Source of the DNA: Maylandia zebra
Lineage: Eukaryota; Chordata; Actinopteri; Cichliformes; Cichlidae
Assembly (NCBI RefSeq): GCF_041146795.1
Contig: NC_135173.1
Span: forward strand, 54,562,365-54,626,364
Reading direction: 5' to 3'
Length of the DNA: 64,000 nucleotides
Shown: piece after piece, positions 36,465-48,963 of the stretch
Position numbering within the stretch: position 1 is the stretch's first letter
How the letters are laid out: each line of letters starts with the position of its first letter
Notes under the pieces: model-generated
Databases searched by the model: none
What the model was told of the DNA's origin: nothing
The model's input: only the letters and a program-made list of their open reading frames with translations
Position numbers and translations under genes: made by a program

Positions 36465-38470
36465 AAAAACCAGCACTACACAGAAACCACACATTCTCTC
36501 TTTTGTTTTTAGTTTTTCTTTTTTCTTTTTGTACTGTAATACTGCCTCATAACAGTGTTTTTTAATATGCCACGTGCGAGGATTTGAATCCGATTAGCTG
36601 GAAAAGTATTTGTCATTGAAAGACTTTGGTGGTACTGAATTTTAATAAGTGCTGACACAAGACCATTTGTATCATTTTACTGCAGGAGACAAAAGGACTT
36701 CACAAGGTCACACAGTTTTTTCCTAATCTTCCCAATTTGTATGTTAATAACCGAACAAGAATCAGGCTAGAGTTGTGGTAATCATCAAATAGACCCAGAG
36801 ATCCAATTTTGAGCTTCATAACACGCACACCACTTTCACTTATTCTTTTTAATAATATCCCACATAACCAGCCTCTCTTCCTAAGTACTGTGTTTAGTAG
36901 TTATTTTTTTAAGGTTATTAAGGCATAGCTCTTTGAACCTTGAGATTCAAACACGGTGGAGGTACTGCACAGAGGATTCAGAGTCCTCCTTTAGTGAACA
37001 AAAGACTAATCTATGCACACTTACACAAGGAACTTGATGTGAAGCATCCATCTAAAGATGCGTGTTCATAAACACACCCAGAAGAATAATGCAACATGCT
37101 TGAATGTGGTGGTAAATGGTTCATCAACACGCAGACTGGAACTACCATATTTGTTTCCTAATCTTGATTGTTGCTCCCCTTTTTTCTTTATTTATTATAT
37201 TTAAACTCATAAAGGTTGCTGGTTGAATATTAAATACAACTTAGCCATTTAACCTTTTGTGGAAATTTGAAGTTTCTTTGATCTGTATCCACTCAGCTGT
37301 GTCGTCCCCATTGTGGGGATTTATCCATGTACTATACCTGTATGTAGCACTACCTCTAGGTGCCAGGCGTGATATATTAATATATCTGCTGTGCATTGAT
37401 TTGTGATCAAATACTAAAAAAACCCCCTAAAAATCAGACGAACTGGCACTAGGATCTCTGAATCGTTTAAGATACATTTTGTTTTGGCAAAACATTTAAA
37501 TACTATGTGCAAACTGCAATGATTTAAAGGGGCAGCATCACCCACATTTCTTATCAAAAAGCAAATATTTTAAGAGTATTTAAAATTTCTAAATATGTTT
37601 ATTTAACAAGTTTAGTTTGGATGAATAAAATATTAAGGAGAAAGAAAGTCTTGTTTTCCTCCTGATGGTCCAAGAGCTGAAAGCTGGGAAGAGCTGAGAA
37701 GTATTTAGCCCATCCCATGCTTCATATTCCTATACACTTAAGTATCAACGTGTTACTGAGTCTGATTCAGTTCAATTGTAAAACTTGTTCAAAATATGTT
37801 AATTTAATCAAGTTCCAATCTTTTTATTGTTTTGTGTGTTATATGTATTTGTTTCGTTTTATGCAAATCAACAATCACTGTGAGATTATTACGATAATGC
37901 AACTTCTGGTTCTGGAAGAGCTACCGCTTATTAGTGCGCAAGGATATTTTTCTGAGACATTGGTGTCTATGCATTATCCAAATTTAATTTAGTAACAGCT
38001 GGATGAGCAGTGAAATATGCCAATCACACGTTAGACAAATGACTTGATCATGCTTGTTGCTACTTATTGCTTATTGAAGTATACACTGGTAACTTTAACT
38101 GATTCGGTTTTAAGGTGTCGTTGCCTGTCTGAATGTAATAAATCCTAATGAACTGAAATCTAGATGATCCTTGAAGAATTGACACGCACAGTTGGTGTCA
38201 CTTCTGATTTTTAGTGGAAATAGGGGTTTGATCCTTGCTTTGAGCAATCGCTTCCATGTAGGTTGGACACAAAAGCCACATTGTCTTCCACTTTGTGCTT
38301 TGAGCTGCACATCTTGATCTCTTTGGACTTTCTGGTTCTGAATCTGCAATTATTGTAATATTTTTGATGTTAACGATTTTATACAAGCATCTTATGTGAT
38401 CAAATAATCCTAGGTTACTCAGAATGAATAAAAATGTCCTTTTTTTTTTTTTTTTTTAATGAAGTAGCAT
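36465..38470 (+). other. Probable slc4a4a 3' UTR
   Basis: AT-rich sequence with no coding potential. AATAAA candidates lie at 37624-37629, near 38136, at 38427-38432 and near 38483. The last base of the transcript cannot be fixed from sequence. Confidence 0.45.
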
Positions 38471-40600
38471 TTGAAAAAAGAGCAATAAAATGGTCCAAAT
38501 GATTCTTAATTAAATTGTTGTGTTTTTCTTTAACCACCAAATCTCTGTATCTTTGCCCTGCTTTATGTTTGCCTGGCTGTTCTCCAACTATTTTGGCAGC
38601 TCAAGGAGCATTTCTTATATTTCATCAAGAGTTCTGCTCTGTTGCTACCTTTTCCTCTGGAGTGACCACTGTCTGCTTCACAAGTGTTAATCTGATAGAT
38701 GCCAGCGCTCAGTCACAGGGCGAAGAAAGTTAAAAAGGAAAGCTGCATATTTTCCATGATCATAGGACTCGAGTTGGCTTAAATGAAACAAATTGGCTCA
38801 TTGCTGTGAGACACTGTGTTCTTTTACTTGCCAAAAGGGGGGAGGGGAGTAATAACTTCCTCCTCCACCGGTGCAGGAGAGAACATCATGTTTTGTTGCA
38901 TAATACTTAATATTACTGGTGTTGTCCAAGCAACCAAACATGAATGATGGTGTGACTGTAAAAGGTCATGGAGATATCACCTGACTGATCTAAGAAGGTG
39001 TTCTGAACCTCTGCTTCACATAACAGGAGACTTTTTCTAATAATATGGGCAACCTAATATTAGATTGTAAAAACTGGTCAGTGTAATGCATGCGCTTTGA
39101 CATTGACCATTAAAACAATAACTTCAGTAAAACCATGTGGTGTGATTTCAGCGTTGCATTTTTGCATTTTGCACGAGGGGGCAGTAGTGACTCTTGTAAA
39201 AGCCACACGCATGTTCAACACCAACAGCTCAAAATAGAAAATGTGATGAAGACTGTCTCAGCGCTGCATGAAGATACACAGAAAAGTCTCATCTGTCAGA
39301 AAACTGTGTGTGTTGGAAAGAGTTTATAACCAGTTGCTTTGGTTACTGCAGGTAAAAGATACTGCTTCTAAGATCAGCAGCCAGAGTATGCAGCCAGGTT
39401 AGGAAAATCCGCTTTGGCAATCTAAATGTGGTTCTTATTCCTTATGACTAGAATTTATGAGTAAATGATCCTCAAAAAAAAAAAAGGAAAAAGAAGATAG
39501 GAATTACTTATTCATCCCATATTTGGGAAACGTAATGTTTGAATGTTTTCTTAGCCAAAATAATATCAGCACATTTCTTGAACGTTCACGTCGTATCTAC
39601 AGTTTGTTCAGATTATTGCCGGCTCCCTCATTAAAATGTTAAAGCTTGATCTGAGGAAAGCAAACAGTTCGTGCCGCAGCTAGAAACAAATGTCCTGCTC
39701 AGTTACTGCCCAAGCAGCTTTTATTGCTCATAATAAACTGCTGGCCCTCAGTGCGCGCTGTTCATCTCTCCCTTGACATTGGCTCCGAAGTTCATAACAG
39801 TGTCCTGTGATTGCTTGTCCAGACTTTGTTCACTGTTTCATTTCCCAGTCGAGAGAGGCCATTAGTGTGTTTTCCCCAGGGGGCATTATAGGCTGTTCAA
39901 CAGGGTCATGCTGTTGGTTATTTATTTTTTTTCCATAATAAAATATCTTTGACTCTGCCAAGAAATGCAGTCATTGATTTGTTATTAGAATTGTCACATC
40001 TAATAGAGCTGATCTGTGGTCACTTTATCATTTAATTATAACTGTTATGTGTGAGCTGAGGAATGTTTCTTATGAAAGTAACAAGATGCTAAATGTGTTA
40101 TAGCAGCACGCACCAGGATGCTGGCACGTAGCACTATCTGTGCAGTGTGGGTTCAGCGGCATGACAAATGTGATCTGTTGACGACAACAGTGCTTTGTAA
40201 TTATGCATTCGTCGCTGTGTGAAAAGTAAAACAAATTGTTTGCAGCAGAAAATCACATAAAGCACAACACGATGTGAAAAAAGCTTTGGCTCGCAGGACG
40301 CTTGTAAAAGCACGAGCGGGAATTTTTATGGCGCGCAGACAAAAGTGAATGTTTGGCCTAAATGTGCTCTGCTCAGCTCAGGTCCACCTTACATGTGTTT
40401 TGAGCCATGTCCAGAACACATAGCAGTGCCATAACATCATTATTTTGTTGAGGGTGAATACACGGTCCATAGATGGATGTTTTATGCTTCTTTACATACA
40501 CTCATCATGGTTATGAGTGTCATTTCTGGGTTTTTTTTTTTTTTGAGATTTCAATGATTGTAGCGCATACATCTTTAATTACTTTAAAGTGAAGCAAGTT
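38471..40600. other. Intergenic, slc4a4a to npffr2
   Basis: No exon, RNA gene or clear repeat is recognised. It contains an A run near 39474-39485. No albumin-family (gc) exon is seen, although GC lies between SLC4A4 and NPFFR2 in mammals. Confidence 0.45.
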
Positions 40601-41225
40601 TTACCTCGCCATGAACCAAGTGGGTGCTGACCAACAAAGAAGTCCCTGACTGAAACTTGCAGCTGCCTGCGTGGACAAGCCAAATGTTTTTTGGAAAAAA
40701 GGTTTTATGATCAGACGAAGACAAAGATTGCACTCTTTGGCCACAATGATAAGAGCTTTGTTTGGAGGAGTAAATGTGGCGCTTTTAAACCTAAGAACAC
40801 TTCACAAGCTGCCAAACATGGTGCTCTGGGACTGTTTTGCAGCCAGTAGTACTGGTACATTACCTCCAAACAGCCAGATGGTTGAAATTTGGACACAGGC
40901 AGTAGTTCCAACAGGAGAATGATCCCAAACACACATCAAAACTGGTTTTGAAATGGATAAAGCAGGCATCTAGAATGGTGTTCCCAATGCTCTGAACTCA
41001 AACCCTATTGAAACTCTCTGGACTATGCTTAAAAGCAAACCTTTGTCAGGAAACCAATCAGTTTTGCCCCCAAAAATCAAATAAGTATTGTTGATGGCTA
41101 CCAAAATCATCAGGTCGAGATGCACCTTGCTAAGATTTGACTCTGTAAGTATACTCTGACTTTTGAACTTGTGTGGATTATAATACAATCCCCAATAAAT
41201 TCAAACTTATGCTTAAAATGTATGC
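40600..41225 (+). mobile_element. Degenerate Tc1-like transposase remnant
   Basis: Plus-strand translation in shifting frames shows Tc1 landmarks: GHNDKSFVWRS-like and KLPNMVLWDC segments, then a broken IPNTHQNW and a PNALNSNPIETLWTM segment corresponding to the region around the catalytic glutamate. There are frameshifts throughout and no paired termini. Confidence 0.7.
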
Positions 41226-43740
41226 TGTACAATCATTTCACCCTGGAAAAACAACAGTTCAGAGAAATCATCAAAAGCCCAAAATTACCATGACATTCAT
41301 GCTTATGATGAGAGTATGTGACTTCTGACTGTACATACTGCACATAAGAAATATTTTAGTCCTTTATGTTTAGTTGAGTAAGATTTTCAAATCATCCCAT
41401 ATTTTCCTGTGAGATTAGCTTCAGATGAGATTATGCAGACGTTTGTCTTGCCCTCTCATTTCTTCCATGGGTTTACACCTGAGGACAAAGAGGCATATTG
41501 TTTCGGATTAAGCATATGTTCTATTATTCTCACATTTTTCACAAGATTTACAATTTGCCACTATTCTTAGACATACTATGACATTTTAACAACTTCATGT
41601 AAAGCAACACTATGGCTGTGGACTTTTGAGAAAGCGAAAACTAAAGGCAAAAAAGAAGCCAGTCTGCCCGGCCATAACAATTTCCCCCCTCTGACTTCTT
41701 TCTGTGGTCAGAGTCCATAGAGATTTGAGATATAATCATTTTAACATGTTAATTATACAACCTGAAGCAACTGCAGGTAATGCCTGAAGTGTTTTTCTAA
41801 AACTCACAGTAATTAACTATTTTGCGAGGTAAAAACATTAGCTGGCTTCCTCCCTTCTATCTCGATTTCTACTCAACATTCCACTCGCGAAGCACAAAAA
41901 CTTTCTGCATCCTGATCAGGTATCGCTTTGTACAATCACTCCTCACACACTTTCTTCCTCATCTCTCGATCTTGCATTAATCAGATACTGATGACTTTTA
42001 AATCCCTCTTCCTTGCTTCTCTACAGTTGATGTATTTTCCCTTATTGGTTACCTTCAAAGCACATTTTCCCATTAATCATGAATTCTCTTTACAGTGTTT
42101 TTCCCCTCCTTCTGTGTATGTCCACCTATTGCCGAACTGGCAATAATCTAATGCAGTTGCACAGACTTTCATCACTTAGACTTCACATTTTCTCCACTTA
42201 TGCAATGTGAGTGTGAAGGGTGAGTTGCAAAAAGTAAGATTTGACTAATGCCAGACTTAGTTAAATCCAAGGCTGATCCAAGACAAGCGATCACTTTAAT
42301 CAGCACCTGTTTATCAGATTAATGTGCGAAAAAAAACAAAAATCAGCTGTCTGTTCTGATGGCCACCGTTGGCCCTCACTTGCAAGGAGTCCTTGATTAG
42401 TGTGACATCTGTTGTGATGAGTTCACACAACGCCCAGGGACATGTATTGCTCCCAGCCCCTGCAACACCCAATCTATCCCTCCCAAGCGAATCTTGTCTG
42501 TGTCATTTATAAGTGCAGGCTGAGGGGATGCAAGGGGTCTCAGTGTGCAGCTTGTTGCTCTGAGTGAAATTTCTGTCAAATGGATTTTAACCACTTGTAG
42601 CAGCAGAAAAAGGGGAGTAAAAAAATCAGCTGTTTAAGGTAAGAATGCAAGGGTCTACCAAAGTGATTTGGTAGGCTTTTAGAAAAGTAAGTCTTTCCCA
42701 GAATATTAGTTTTTATCACTTCTGGCTTATTTATCAGGGACAGAGTTGTAGTTCAATTATGGATCTGCATAAACTAATTTAATATAATATAATATAAAAA
42801 ACTAAAAAAAAATGTGTAAAATAAATTTTTGCATTTTAAATATGTACATGAGCACAAACAAGCTACTTTTAACAGCTTCTGAGCTTTTATTGTGATAGAT
42901 ATTTATCTTTATCTAAACATAACGATGTCTTGTTCTCTATTAGAAAAAATAACAGTGCTTACTTCATCTTTGTTTAAATAGTCTGGATGACAGGGCCTTG
43001 ACCTGATTCTATAAAAATTAAAAGAAAAAAAAAACTACAATGTGTAATGATGTGTTCGATTAATCTCCTGAGATGCAAGCTCTTGCTTGGAATACAAGTC
43101 TGAAAAGTAAGTATCACCTTTAAACAGTGTTTTTTCAAAATAGAAAATACGGAAAAGCGGAAAAGCCAAAATGTGATGCTCCAATAAGAGGGTGGCCTCA
43201 GGGGGCCTCAGGAGGTTAAAACACCTATGCATTAGATTTTTAATCCATGACACAAGGACACAGTTTGAATTAACAGTTTATTAAAAATAGCTGAGTAACT
43301 GAGTTCAACATCGAAGTCTTGGGAGAAATATGAGCATAGCTTTGGAGAATTTTAAAAAAAGATCAGAATAAAGGTAACCTTCCCAGACTGCTGTCTTACA
43401 GTAACTGCGCTAACAATCCACAGGCCAGCAGGTAGTGATTCCCACTGCTCCCAGAACAGATGACTTTTAATCAGTCAGTGTGAGCATCCACTGAATCAAG
43501 CTACTTGTACTGACCCAAGAATTGGTTTATTGATTACCGGTGAGGTTCTATTGGTCTATGTTATTACCAGTTGATTTCTTCTCCTGGTAATCAGGATTGC
43601 CTTCCCATCGGGAGGACCATGTTGATCTGGCTCATGATTAGTTGACTTTGTTTAGAAAAGCTGTTGGAAATGGCCAATCCCTTAACAGATTACAGTACTG
43701 CCTGACTCTATTCCTCTCTCTCTTACATCCAGATATCACC
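41226..43740. other. Upstream region of npffr2
   Basis: AT-rich, with a TAATA repeat near 42779-42795. No exon is recognised by similarity. The 3' end carries a pyrimidine tract and ttacatccag (43723-43732), which looks like a splice acceptor eight bases before the npffr2 start codon, so a non-coding first exon probably lies upstream. Confidence 0.45.
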
Positions 43741-45505
43741 ATGACCCTGAATTTTCTAAACACGACCTCATGGGAGGGCCTGAACTCCATCTCCAACTCC
43801 TCAGGAGTGCACAAAAATCCTTTGACCTTCCAAAACATCACTTATGTTGATTTCTACCTCCACAAGCCCTCAGTGGCTGCAGTCTTCACTGTGTCCTATC
43901 TGCTTATCTTCCTGGTGTGCATGGTGGGCAACGGGGTGGTGTGTTTCATTGTGCTGCGCAGCAAAAACATGCGCACGGTCACCAACCTGTTTATTCTCAA
44001 CCTCGCCATCAGTGACCTGCTTGTCGGCATCTTCTGCATGCCGACCACACTGGTGGACAACGTCATAACAGGTGACATGTTCTCTCTTTCCCTATTTTTA
44101 AGGCACTTAAACACATGGAAATTCAAAATTTTACCCTAGAGTGTTATTGGAGCACATTACAGGATGTTTTTACTTGTGACCTTTTTTTTTTAATGCTAAA
44201 ATAGAGAAAGGTCAATAAAGTTGTTAATTTTATCAGTAAGAAGACCAATAAAGGCAATTTAATCATAATAAAAACTGCTATAAGGTAAAAAAAAACAAAA
44301 CAAAACAAGACATTGTCATTGTGTGAATGACGGTTCAAATAATCAAATGAATAATCAAATGAAATAAATCAATGATTTTATCTTCTTTTGTCTTCTTTTG
44401 GGCAGGCTGGCCATTTGGTCGGGTAGTTTGTAAGCTAAGTGGGATGGTTCAAGGCATATCTGTGTCAGCATCTGTGTTTACGCTGGTGGCAATAGCTATT
44501 GACAGGTAAGAGCTGTCATTTCTGTAATTTCTGATTACTGTTCACTTGTCTGTTTTACTCTGAAAGATTTACTTCCTTTATACATCTTCTTTAATCCCCT
44601 TTTCTATCAGGTTCCGCTGCATTGTTTACCCTTTCAAGCAGAAGCTGACCATTGCCACCTCCAAACTAATAATTGTCATCATTTGGGTCCTGGCTGTGGC
44701 TATAATGTGTCCTTCAGGCATCATGCTCCAGGTCACAAAAGAGCAGAGGGTGCGAATAGTCCTCGGCAGCAACAACGACACCCGTCCCTTCTACTGGTGT
44801 CGCGAAAATTGGCCCAATCAGGAAATGCGGAAAATCTACACTACTGTCCTCTTTGCTAACATCTACCTTGCTCCTCTTAGCCTCATTGTAATCATGTACG
44901 CTCGCATTGGTTACATGCTCTTCAAGACCACTATCTCACCTGTTAGGGGCAGTGGGAGTGAGTCTCTAGAAGGCAGTGGCAAAAACAAGTCAAGCATGGA
45001 AGGTCGTCAGACAATCACAAGGAAGAAGAAGCGAGTCATTATGATGCTGCTCGTTGTGGCTCTGCTCTTCATCGTATCCTGGCTGCCTCTGTGGACCCTG
45101 ATGATGCTAAGCGACTACATCAGCCTGACACAGCATCAATATCGTGTCATTAATATTTACATGTATCCCTTAGCTCATTGGCTGGCTTTCTCAAACAGCA
45201 GCATCAACCCCATCATCTACGGATTCTTCAATGAGAACTTCCGCAGAGGCTTCCAGGCAGCATTCAAATTCCAGCTGTGCTCTGCTGACATTCTGCGCCA
45301 GAGGACTTACTCCCATCGGATCAGAGGAAATGCTGTGGTCCCCCTACGACCTGTCGCCCCCAGCAGATCAGGCTCTGGAGTTGGATCGGGGTTAGTGGAA
45401 AATAAGAAGAGCTCAAGTCAGGAGGAAGAGTGCTTGTCTGGTAAAAATGACATCAAAGAACAAGACGTGATCACGGAGGACCTGAAAAGGGTGTCCAAGA
45501 TTTAG
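43741..45505 (+). CDS. npffr2: Neuropeptide FF receptor 2
   Basis: Class A GPCR for RFamide peptides at the plasma membrane. Exons: 43741-44071, 44406-44505 and 44611-45505, GT/AG, 1326 nt, giving 441 residues (family 420-520). The N-terminus has sequons N7, N19 and N32. TM1 is around 46-70 ([11 protein letters not shown]) and TM2 carries [15 protein letters not shown]. Exon 2 gives GWPFGR and the Cys of VCKLSG, which pairs with Cys in [10 protein letters not shown]. The DRF motif (DRY variant) spans the exon 2/3 junction. TM6 has [13 protein letters not shown] and TM7 [20 protein letters not shown]. The tail is Ser/Glu-rich. [16 protein letters not shown] loops match NPFFR2 better than NPFFR1. 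The start at 43741 has A at -3; an in-frame ATG at 43642 would cross the probable acceptor. The teleost paralogue cannot be named. Confidence 0.93.
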
Positions 45506-48500
45506 GCAGACTTTGACAATGTGCAGTGACTGCCCCGTTTCACAAACAAAGAGGTTTCTTTAACTTGTTCTAGATGAATTTAGACTACTTTAATTCCTTG
45601 TAAATCTAGATATGTCTTATGGTGTTATGGTGTCTATGGTTTTATGGTGGGTGTATATGGCAAAGTATGATATAAGCAGAGACTTTAAAATGACTCAAGA
45701 CTTGGAAACGTCTCTACAACATCTCAAGAGCACCTATGATTCCTGCTTCCTGCTCATTATTTTTGTTCTCGGACAACTGCAGTAGAGAGTCCATCCATCT
45801 ATCCATCCATAGTCTGGGATGCAGGGGTAGCAGTCTAAGCAGAGATACTCAAATGTTCATTTCCTCAGCCACCTCCTGGGCTGGGGCACTGAGGCTTTCT
45901 CAAGTCAGCTGAGAGACATATTCTGTCCACTGGGTTCTGGGTCTACCATGGGAGCTTCTCCCAGTTGGACAGTTGTCCAGGAGGCATCCTAGTCAGCTGC
46001 CATGACCACCTCAGCTGACTATTTCCAATGTGGAGGAGTACCAGCTCTACTCTGAGTCCCTCCCAAATGACCAAGGTCCTCAACATGTCTCTAAAGGAGA
46101 GCTCAGCATTTTGTCTGGGAAAGCTAAAAACTGCGACTTGAAAGCTAATATCTGCTTCAATCTCATTATTTTGGTTATTGGCCATAGATGAGGGTGGGAG
46201 AGCATGAATCATCCTTAGAATAGAGAGTATTAATCCTTATTTATCCTTTACTTGGCCTTGGTTTGGCCTCTTTGTTCATGTACAAAGATAGGCTGAAGTT
46301 AAATGGCGAGAGAATAATCTTTTTTATCTCCTTAAACCAGCTTTTTTCTAAGTGGCTGCCACTTGAAAACAAAAGAGTTGAAAAATGGATAAGTGAGGCT
46401 TATTATAATTATATTAAAGAACATCTTTGTGACATTAAAAAGATTCAAGAGTTTAAAAGAAAGTAACTGCAGCTGAGTGTTTAGAGGTATATGAGACCCA
46501 AGCCTTTGGTTCTCAGGGATTCCTTTATACATATGCAGAAATCATTATTTCAAACCTTGCTTGAAATGAGAATCTAAGATTGTAATAGATCCCCCATATT
46601 ATTCATGAATTGAAAAAAAAGACTGAAAAAATCTTAATTGGTCTCCATAATTAATGCTGCTATCCTTACAATTGCCATGGTTACAGCAGGCACTGTAGCA
46701 AAATGCTCCCACAGTTACTTTGCCAGAAGTACAAAAGGAAAACAAATGGTGCGCCTTCACAGCAGAGGCACACAAAGAAATCAGTCAATAGTGAGTAACA
46801 GCAGGCCGTGCTATTGTTTCGTGCTATTGTTAACACAGATTTTTTGCCTCATGAACATTTGGTATGGATATAGTTTGATCACATCTGGATGGCAGTACAC
46901 TACTAGCATAAGAAACTGTCTTCAGGTGCTGTGCAAATATTTCTCAGATGTTGGGTCATGGGCAGACATGGCATTTTTAGCTGAAAAAACAAAGACGTCT
47001 TTCATAAGAAGTTCCCCAAAGAGCTCCCATTTCAGCAGAAAATTGTAGTTTTAAAATTGTAGTTTTACAGTTTAATAAAGAAGTACAAGTGCAGCATCTT
47101 CAATTCTGTTTTTGTTCACATTCTAACTCTATACACTTTATACAAATATTTAAAAAAATGATTTGCACATATTTGACACATGTTATTTATGGTCTCTTCT
47201 GTGTATGCTGGTAACTGTGCACACTGTCTGATTGGTGTGCATAACATCCGTAATGTAAAAAATGTGTTCTTTAAGGATAAATGGTGTTTTGTAGGTGTAA
47301 TGGTTATAAAACTGCTTTCAGTGGTTAAACTGGGAAAATACATCATTGATATGCTGTGTGTAAAACATAACTCATCATGGGCAGGCTTGTCTGTCTAATC
47401 CTTTTTTTGATGAATGCTGAGCTTATGTTCCTATATAACCTCAAAGTGAATGTAATGAAATGCGAAATATTGCTCTGCATATTGTTAGAGTCTGAAAGTG
47501 GAACTTACATATAACCAAACGTGTTTAGTGTTTTCATTATAAAGAAAGAAAGAAAGAATGAAACAAATGCATTCAAACATACGATATAAATAAAACTGAT
47601 TTTTGTTTTCATTTTGGATTATACCTGCCAGTTTGTAAAATATGTTATACTGCACAGGCACACTCATGTCACTATAATTTAGATCAGCTTGTTGCTTGCT
47701 GGTTTACAGTGTTGCCCCTTGTTATAAAATATTTATCTTTCAGTATATTTTAATGGCTTCATAAGTTTAAACTCAATATATTATTTATATCATCCACTGT
47801 TGCGTCTTATTTAAAAAAGGGTTCAAAAATGATTCAATAAAGAAGAAGAAAATAACATCGCCACAACAATTAGCTACTTTCTGCTTTCTCTCCATATAGA
47901 TAATGTTTATGGTAGGGATCTTAAAATAAGTGAGAGACGGAAAGGACAGACTAAGACTGTTCATCTCTGCTTTCATTTTGGTAATGGCAAAAATCATAAG
48001 GTGCCACCTACACATTTACCTTACATGAATTTCATTCCAACCGCTAGGCAGTAAATAATAATGAACTCCATACCAGTCAATAAACAGTAAGAGTATAATG
48101 GCTTGAATGAGCATTATGTGGAAGTGGCTGAATAACTATTGTATTTCTTCTTCTGCCAATAAGAACTACTGTGAGTAAGGGATTAATGGAAAATCTTTAA
48201 CACTGCAGGTGACATTGTCTGGAACCCTGACTGGTCCTCTGATTTGCCTTGATTTTATAGACCCTGTTTACAGTTTGGAGTTTCCTTGAATTCCTTTTGT
48301 GCACACGCAATGTTGCTGCAATTTAATATCAAAATTCACATTTTACATATGAATTCAATACTCTATAGAGGCTAAGAGAGTGGGTGGTTTCCTGAGCAGG
48401 TTTTGGTGCTTGTTTTGCAGTGATGTTGTGATATGATATGTGTCCCTAGTAACATTTATAATAAATCAAAGACCAGTTATATGATCAAATGTAACTGCGT

Positions 48501-48963
48501 GGGTCCCTACAATTGTTTACCTGCTAATTTTTGTGACCAGGATTTGTCCAAAGATACTTTACATTAGAATCCACCAACTGCACATATGCACCAGCTGGCA
48601 GACTTAAGCTTAACCTTTTTTTTAACAAGTTTCTCATACCACAAATATTGTATATGTGGAATTTGAAATGACAGATGCAAATAAATACCTGCTTTACAGC
48701 CAGGCACACATGACTAGATTAACAGATAAAGTCTTACCTTGAAAAGTCTAATAAAAAGCCAGTGAGTCATCTTTTTAGACCACAGGTGAAGAGCCAGCAG
48801 GTTGATGAATACCACAGGTATACTAAATTGCAGTGTTCAATAACAAGTGGACCTTGGAAAAGGTCTTTCAAGTTAAATCATTATATAATAATTACTATTA
48901 TTCAGGTTTGTGAAGGATATGTGCAATTCTTATAATATTATACTGTACTTCAGATGTTCTATT
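45506..48963. other. Downstream of npffr2, intergenic
   Basis: Contains a repeat at 45785-46215 and possibly a short LINE-like fragment near 46265-46465 (SKWLPLENKRVEKWIS; weak). AATAAA at 47074-47079 is a candidate npffr2 poly(A) signal. A GAAA microsatellite lies near 47541-47556. The 136-codon frame at 46638 resembles nothing known. Confidence 0.4.
45785..46215 (-). repeat. Degenerate teleost retroelement-like repeat
   Basis: Contains cagccacctcctgggctggggcactgagg, gagagacatattctgtccactgggttctgggtc, aggaggcatcctagtcagctgcc and tgtggaggagtaccagctctactctgag. This is the pattern of a repeat very common in fish, which I take to be derived from a non-LTR retrotransposon in antisense. The exact family is uncertain. 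Confidence 0.55.

Noticed and set aside
43642..43740. Upstream in-frame ATG that would extend npffr2 by 33 residues
   Set aside because: A pyrimidine tract and ttacatccag sit between it and 43741, fitting an intron end; the extension resembles no receptor N-terminus.
46638..47048. 136-codon open frame downstream of npffr2
   Set aside because: No similarity I recognise, no splice or promoter context, AT-rich flanks; likely chance.
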